A program made the position numbers and the translations under genes. A DNA stretch of 17,784 nt from an uncultured Oscillospiraceae bacterium (GTDB lineage Bacteria; Bacillota; Clostridia; Oscillospirales; Oscillospiraceae), in NCBI GenBank assembly GCA_947624465.1, contig CANQKJ010000016.1:1-17784 (forward strand), given 5' to 3'. The notes beneath the pieces were generated by a model. It was not told the origin of the DNA. It did not search any database and saw nothing but the letters and a program-made list of their open reading frames with translations. Position 1 is the first letter of the stretch. Each line of letters starts with the position of its first letter. This document shows positions 13,731 through 17,784 of this stretch, piece by piece.

Positions 13731-15170
13731 ATGACAGCTCTGATCATTATTCTTGTTTTGATCGCTCTGTTTTTGGCTGTGATCCTCATTCGGGCGGCCC
13801 GGTTTGTCCCCAGGGACCGGCGGCAGGGTCCCGCTCGACCGGTGGAGTTCGACAAGTCTGCCGCGGAGCAGGCTCTGGCCGAGCTGGTACGCTGTAAAAC
13901 GGTGTCCTATGCGGACCACTCGCTGGAGGATGACGGCGAATTTGAGAAGCTCATCGGGCTGCTGCCCAAGCTCTATCCCCATGTGATCGAGACGTGTACG
14001 CTCCAGCGTCTCCCGGACCGGGCGCTGCTGTTCCGTTGGCAGGGCCGGGAAGACAGAGGCTGCCCCGCCGTGCTGATGGCCCACTACGACGTGGTGCCGG
14101 TGGAGGAGGAGAATTGGGAGAAGCCGCCCTTTTCCGCCGTGGTAGAAGACGGCGTCATGTGGGGCCGGGGCACCCTTGACACAAAGGTGACCTTCAATGG
14201 CGTCCTGTCCGCGGCCGAGGCGCTGATCAGGCAGGGGTTCACGCCTGAGCATGACGTGTACTTTGCCTTTTCCGGCGGGGAAGAAGTCAACGGGATGGGC
14301 GCGGTGAACATCGTCAACTGGTTCCAGGAGCGGAATATCGAGCCTTCCATGGTAGTTGACGAGGGCGGCGCTGTGGTGCAGGACGTATTTCCCGGCGTCA
14401 GCGAGCCCTGCGCCCTCATCGGGATCGCGGAGAAGGGGATGCTGAACCTGGAGTACAGCATCTCCTCCTCCGGCGGCCACGCCTCCGCGCCCGCGCCCCA
14501 CACCCCGGTGGGCCGTCTCTCCAAGGCCTGTACAAATGTAGAGTCCCATCCGTTCCGGGCGCATCTCACCAGGCCGGTATTGGAGATGTTTGACAACCTG
14601 GGCCGGAGGTCCACGTTTCTGTACAGGATCATCTTCGCAAATCTGTGGTGCTTCAGACCTGTGCTGGACCTGATCTGTAAGAAGAGCGGAGGGGAATTGA
14701 ACGCCCTGGTGCGGACGACTGTGGCCTTCACCCAGATGCAGGGAAGCAAGGCGCCGAATGTGATCCCGCCTTCCGCTTCCATGGTTTCCAACATACGCTT
14801 GAATCCCGAGGATTCCGTGGATTCCGCGGTGGAGTATATCCGAAAGACGATCTCTGATCCTGATATCAGGCTGACGGTCGGGGACCACATGGAGCCAAGC
14901 CCCATCTCCCGCATCGATTGCGACGGCTGGGAAAGAGTCGTCAACGCCGTGTCCGCCACCTGGCCCGGCTGCGTGGTGTCCCCCTATCTCATGGTCCAAT
15001 GTTCCGACAGCCGCCACTATCGCGGCCTGTCCGACAAGGTCTACCGCTTCTCCGCCATGGATATGACGAATGAGGAGCGCGGGACCATCCACGGAAACAA
15101 TGAGCGTATCCGGATCGAGGTCATCCATAGAGCTGTGGAGTTCTTCATCCGTTTGATGATGCAGTGCTGA
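13731..15170 (+). CDS. Membrane-anchored M20-family metallopeptidase (carboxypeptidase S / PM20D1-like)
   Basis: This is a 479-residue dizinc hydrolase of amide bonds. One N-terminal helix (about residues 3-22) is followed by a basic stretch (RAARFVPRDRRQ), then the M20 catalytic domain. Active-site residues are in order: His118 and Asp120 in MAHYDVVP, Asp150 in GRGTLDTK, Glu184/Glu185 in SGGEEVNG, Asp210/Glu211 in VVDEGG, and His454 in IHGNNERI. The dimerisation/lid insert lies roughly between residues 235 and 385. GRGTLD plus an N-terminal membrane segment recalls yeast carboxypeptidase S and animal PM20D1, which cleave peptides or N-acyl amino acids. Basic residues after the helix favour a cytoplasmic catalytic domain, though the family is usually exo-cytoplasmic. 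ATG at 13731 has GGGAGG upstream. No clear terminator follows. Confidence 0.88.
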   Translation: MTALIIILVLIALFLAVILIRAARFVPRDRRQGPARPVEFDKSAAEQALAELVRCKTVSYADHSLEDDGEFEKLIGLLPKLYPHVIETCTLQRLPDRALLFRWQGREDRGCPAVLMAHYDVVPVEEENWEKPPFSAVVEDGVMWGRGTLDTKVTFNGVLSAAEALIRQGFTPEHDVYFAFSGGEEVNGMGAVNIVNWFQERNIEPSMVVDEGGAVVQDVFPGVSEPCALIGIAEKGMLNLEYSISSSGGHASAPAPHTPVGRLSKACTNVESHPFRAHLTRPVLEMFDNLGRRSTFLYRIIFANLWCFRPVLDLICKKSGGELNALVRTTVAFTQMQGSKAPNVIPPSASMVSNIRLNPEDSVDSAVEYIRKTISDPDIRLTVGDHMEPSPISRIDCDGWERVVNAVSATWPGCVVSPYLMVQCSDSRHYRGLSDKVYRFSAMDMTNEERGTIHGNNERIRIEVIHRAVEFFIRLMMQC

Positions 15171-15208
15171 TCAGTTTAGCGGTCTGTCCGGAGCGCACAA
15201 AAATACGA

Positions 15209-15237
15209 TTGACAAACCCGGACCCCGGTGGTATAAT
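15209..15237 (+). promoter_or_regulatory. Promoter of the tryptophan operon
   Basis: Perfect TTGACA (15209-15214) and perfect TATAAT (15232-15237) are separated by exactly 17 bases, an ideal sigma-A promoter. Transcription should start near 15244, giving a leader of about 320 bases that contains the T-box. Confidence 0.92.
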
Positions 15238-15259
15238 CCAAGCAATTTAATAAGTTAAA

Positions 15260-15530
15260 CCGTTGACGCGGAGATAACGGCGGTCATGCCTTTACAGAGA
15301 GCCCCCATTGCTGAGAGCGGGGTGAGACACAAACCGTCAAATGGACCGCCGAGGGCGCGGTGAAAAGCGGGGAGCCCCCGCCCAGTATTCCGTGACGTGT
15401 GGGCATACGTCAGTTGCCGGGGATATGCAGGTATCCCGCCAAGCGCACGGCCTCACCGCCGTGAATCAGGGTGGCACCGCGGATGTACATTCGCCCCTGA
15501 CAGAAGAAACCTTCTGTCAGGGGCCTTTTT
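15260..15530 (+). promoter_or_regulatory. Tryptophan-specific T-box riboswitch leader
   Basis: The leader senses uncharged tRNA-Trp and controls readthrough into trpE. Stem I closes by CGGCGGTC (15278-15285) with GACCGCCG (15344-15351). Its upper part has the AG-bulge AGAGAG (15296-15301), a CCCC/GGGG helix and the distal loop GCTGAGAG (15310-15317). The specifier is UGG (15342-15344, Trp) followed by the conserved purine A. The T-box sequence AGGGTGGCACCGCGG is at 15468-15482. Its bulge UGGC (15472-15475) would pair with a GCCA 3' end, matching the G discriminator of bacterial tRNA-Trp. CAGGG (15467-15471) can pair with CCCTG in the terminator's left arm as antiterminator. Downstream trp genes agree with the codon. 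Confidence 0.93.
15494..15530 (+). terminator. T-box regulated terminator
   Basis: The arms CCCCTGACAGAAG (15494-15506) and CTTCTGTCAGGGG (15511-15523) are perfectly complementary over 13 bp with an AAAC loop, followed by CCTTTTT. It is the off-state of the T-box switch, 32 bases before the trpE start. Confidence 0.92.
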
Positions 15531-15562
15531 GTCCCCCGGCGGAGGAAAAGGAGGTCATGTCC

Positions 15563-17029
15563 ATGAACGTCAGGCCCAGTCTGGAGGAGGTCAAAGCCGT
15601 CGCCGCCAAAGGGGCCTATAAGGTCCTGCCGGTGAGCTGTGAGATGCTGTCCGACTCTCTCACCCCCATCCAGGCGCTGAAAATTTTGAAAAATGTGTCC
15701 ACCCACTGCTATCTGCTGGAGTCGGTGGAGGACCGGGAGAAGTGGGGCCGGTATACCTTCCTGGGCTTCGACCCCAAGCTGGAGATCACCTGCACCGGCG
15801 GGGAGATGAGGGCGGGCGGCGTCAGCTTTCACACGGAGGACCCGTCGGCGGCCCTGCGGCAGATTTTAGCGGACTATAAGAGCCCCCGGTTCGACGATCT
15901 GCCCTCCTTCACCGGCGGGCTGGTGGGGTACTTCTCCTACGACTATCTGGGATACAGCGAGCCCGCCGTCCGCACCGGGGCGGAGGACACCGAGGCTTTC
16001 AAGGACGTGGACCTGATGCTGTTCGACAAGGTCATCGCCTTCGACAACGTCCGGCAGAAGATCGTGCTTATGGTCAATATGCCTCTGGACGACCCGGAGA
16101 CGGGCTACAACCGGGCGGTGCTGGAGCTGAAGCAGCTCCGGGGCCTGCTCCGCACCGGGACCCCGAGGTGCGAGCCCGGCGGCCGCCTCACCGGGGAGGT
16201 GACACCGCTGTTCCACCGGGACGCCTACTGCGCCATGGTGGAGCGGGCCAAGCGCCACATCCGGGAGGGGGACATCTTCCAGATCGTGCTGTCCAACCGG
16301 CTGTCCGCCCCCTTCGAGGGCAGCCTGCTGAACACCTACCGGGTGCTGCGCACCGTGAACCCGTCGCCTTATATGTTTTACTTCTCCGGCACCGACGTGG
16401 AGGTGGCGGGGGCCTCCCCGGAGACTCTGGTGAAGCTGGAAAACGGCGTCCTCCACACCTTCCCCCTGGCGGGCACGAGGCCCCGGGGAAAGACCGAGGA
16501 GGAGGACGCCGCCCTGGAGGCGGAGCTGCTGGCGGACGAGAAGGAGCTGGCCGAGCACAATATGCTGGTGGACCTGGGGCGGAACGATTTGGGCAAGGTC
16601 AGCAGATTCGGCACCGTCCAGGTGGAAAAGCTCCACTCCATCGAGCGGTACTCCCATGTGATGCACATCGGCTCCACGGTACGTGGTGAGATCCGGCCGG
16701 AGTTCGACGCGCTGGACGCCGTGGAGGCCGTCCTGCCGGCGGGCACCCTGTCCGGCGCGCCGAAAATACGGGCCTGCCAGCTCATCGGGGAGTTGGAGAA
16801 CAACAAGCGGGGCATCTACGGCGGGGCCATCGGCTACATCGACTTCACTGGCAACATGGACACCTGCATCGCCATCCGTATCGCCTACAAGAAGAACGGG
16901 CGGGTGTTCGTCCGGTCCGGCGCGGGCATCGTGGCCGACTCGGTCCCCGAGAAGGAGTACCAGGAGTGCATCAACAAGGCCCGGGCGGTGATCCGGGCGC
17001 TGGAACTGGCACAGGAGGCGGAGCTATGA
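15563..17029 (+). CDS. trpE: Anthranilate synthase component I
   Basis: This enzyme makes anthranilate from chorismate using ammonia delivered by TrpG; it is the first committed step of tryptophan synthesis. It is a 488-residue protein of normal length. The N-terminal tryptophan feedback site motif LLES is at about 51-54. The chorismate-binding domain contains GDIFQIVLSNR, SPYMFYF, GASPETLVKL, PLAGTRPRG, DLGRNDLGKV, AGTLSGAPK and the C-terminal GAGIVADS. ATG at 15563 is preferred because GGAGG (15550-15554) is 8 bases upstream; ATG at 15557 is only 2 bases from it. The frame is open upstream through the T-box but that part is RNA structure. The stop overlaps trpG (ATGA), favouring equal amounts of the two subunits. 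Confidence 0.96.
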   Translation: MNVRPSLEEVKAVAAKGAYKVLPVSCEMLSDSLTPIQALKILKNVSTHCYLLESVEDREKWGRYTFLGFDPKLEITCTGGEMRAGGVSFHTEDPSAALRQILADYKSPRFDDLPSFTGGLVGYFSYDYLGYSEPAVRTGAEDTEAFKDVDLMLFDKVIAFDNVRQKIVLMVNMPLDDPETGYNRAVLELKQLRGLLRTGTPRCEPGGRLTGEVTPLFHRDAYCAMVERAKRHIREGDIFQIVLSNRLSAPFEGSLLNTYRVLRTVNPSPYMFYFSGTDVEVAGASPETLVKLENGVLHTFPLAGTRPRGKTEEEDAALEAELLADEKELAEHNMLVDLGRNDLGKVSRFGTVQVEKLHSIERYSHVMHIGSTVRGEIRPEFDALDAVEAVLPAGTLSGAPKIRACQLIGELENNKRGIYGGAIGYIDFTGNMDTCIAIRIAYKKNGRVFVRSGAGIVADSVPEKEYQECINKARAVIRALELAQEAEL

Positions 17030-17595
17030 TCCTGCTCATCGACAACTACGACAGCTTCTCCTACAACCTCTACCAGCTTGTTGGGGAGATCCAGCCGGAT
17101 ATCCGGGTCGTTCGCAACGACGAACTGACGGTGGAGGAGATCCGGGCGCTGGCCCCCGACCGCATCATCCTCTCCCCCGGCCCCGGCCGGCCGGAGGGCG
17201 CGGGCATCACCATGGCGGCGGCCAGGGAGCTGGGCCCCCGCATCCCTGTCCTGGGGGTGTGCCTGGGGCACCAGGCCATCTGCGCCGCCTTCGGAGCCAC
17301 CGTCACTTACGCGAAGGAGCTGATGCACGGCAAGCAGTCCACGGTGCGGTTCGACCCGGCCTGTCCCCTGTTCCGGGGCTGCCCGGACACCGCCCCCGTG
17401 GCCCGGTATCACTCCCTGGCCGCCGACCCGGATACCATCCCGGACTGCCTCGCCGTCACCGCCCGGACTTTGGACGGGGAGGTCATGGCGGTGCAGCACC
17501 GGGACTACCCCATCTTCGGCGTCCAGTTCCACCCGGAATCCATCATGACCCCGGACGGAAGGACCATGTTAAATAACTTCATCCATCTGAACTGA
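17026..17595 (+). CDS. trpG: Anthranilate synthase component II, glutamine amidotransferase
   Basis: This subunit hydrolyses glutamine and passes ammonia to TrpE. It is 189 residues, a stand-alone class I amidotransferase, not fused to trpD. It starts [26 protein letters not shown] holds the oxyanion region. The catalytic triad is Cys79 in GVCLGHQ with His169 and Glu171 in FHPES, and the MHGK motif near residue 100 is typical of TrpG/PabA. ATG at 17026 overlaps the trpE stop. Such subunits often also serve para-aminobenzoate synthase (PabA), but the trp operon position and the T-box control point to tryptophan as its main role. Confidence 0.95.
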   Translation: MILLIDNYDSFSYNLYQLVGEIQPDIRVVRNDELTVEEIRALAPDRIILSPGPGRPEGAGITMAAARELGPRIPVLGVCLGHQAICAAFGATVTYAKELMHGKQSTVRFDPACPLFRGCPDTAPVARYHSLAADPDTIPDCLAVTARTLDGEVMAVQHRDYPIFGVQFHPESIMTPDGRTMLNNFIHLN

Positions 17596-17609
17596 AAGGG
17601 GATTTTTCA

Positions 17610-17784
17610 ATGATCAAAGAAGCCATCGCGAAGATCGTAGACAAGCAGGACCTGACCTACGACGAGGCCTATACCGTCATGAACGAGATCATGAGCGGCG
17701 AGACCAGCCAGACCCAGAACGCCGCGTTCCTGGCGGCCCTGTCCACCAAGAGCGCCAAGGCGGAGACCAGCGACGAGATCGCCG
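17610..17784 (+). CDS. trpD: Anthranilate phosphoribosyltransferase, N-terminal part (runs off the right edge)
   Basis: Fifty-eight codons from ATG at 17610 are visible. The sequence [47 protein letters not shown] is the typical small helical N-terminal domain of TrpD (usual length about 335-345), including the EIMxGExxxxQxxAFLxAL pattern. The enzyme transfers phosphoribose from PRPP to anthranilate. It starts 14 bases after the trpG stop, with AAAGGGGA as ribosome site, continuing the trp operon under the T-box. Confidence 0.93.
   Translation, partial: MIKEAIAKIVDKQDLTYDEAYTVMNEIMSGETSQTQNAAFLAALSTKSAKAETSDEIA

Noticed and set aside
13692..15128. 478-codon minus-strand open frame opposite the M20 peptidase
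   Set aside because: Antisense shadow. The plus strand shows all M20 catalytic motifs with a proper start and ribosome site.
15341..15562. Upstream extension of the trpE frame starting at ATG 15341
   Set aside because: That ATG contains the T-box specifier and the stretch encodes riboswitch and terminator structure.
1..17784. CRISPR arrays, tRNA/rRNA genes, intact insertion sequences or phage genes
   Set aside because: No regularly spaced repeats, tRNA-like cloverleaf, transposase or integrase sequence was recognised on either strand.

Overview
The window is a GC-rich, densely packed piece of a bacterial chromosome. It most likely comes from a gut-type Clostridia (Oscillospiraceae-like) Firmicute. 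The reasons are near-consensus TTGACA-N17-TATAAT promoters, strong GGAGG ribosome sites, a tryptophan T-box leader, a YesL-family protein, a DUF5058-type protein and a lipoprotein-dependent sugar ABC importer. The genus is inferred, not shown.

Region 1 (1-8976) is an arabinose-polymer utilisation locus. On the minus strand lie an ABC importer (lipoprotein binding protein 3833-2457, permeases 2324-1380 and 1364-495) and the first part of a GH43 enzyme that runs off the left edge. A second, complete GH43 gene (5053-4079) is divergent from a YesL-family membrane protein (5264-5923). A winged-helix regulator with a large beta-rich C-terminal domain (6044-6973) is translationally coupled to a GH127 beta-L-arabinofuranosidase-type enzyme (6970-8976). 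The glycosidases have no signal peptide, so the simplest reading is import of arabino-oligosaccharides and digestion inside the cell. No transporter ATPase is present, so a shared MsmK/MsiK-type ATPase encoded elsewhere is inferred.

Region 2 (8973-9777) is a gene graveyard. It holds an 11-codon stub coupled to GH127, a minus-strand C-terminal fragment resembling an alpha-L-rhamnosidase, and a plus-strand C-terminal fragment of a GH1 beta-glucosidase. The broken ends of the two fragments meet at about 9289/9290, as if one deletion removed the 5' ends of two divergent glycosidase genes. A terminator and a non-coding tail of the next operon follow.

Region 3 (9778-15170) holds two divergent operons. 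Leftward are a proline-iminopeptidase-like alpha/beta hydrolase and a GPH-family symporter, overlapping by 4 bp. Rightward are a DUF5058-type membrane protein, a second small membrane protein of unknown function and a membrane-anchored M20 metallopeptidase related to carboxypeptidase S / PM20D1. This rightward trio is the best candidate for an undescribed system, plausibly a two-subunit transporter working with a hydrolase on peptide-like or N-acyl-amino-acid substrates.

Region 4 (15171-17784) is the start of the tryptophan operon: a consensus promoter, a T-box riboswitch with UGG specifier and UGGC acceptor-binding bulge, then trpE, trpG (ATGA overlap) and the beginning of trpD, which runs off the right edge.
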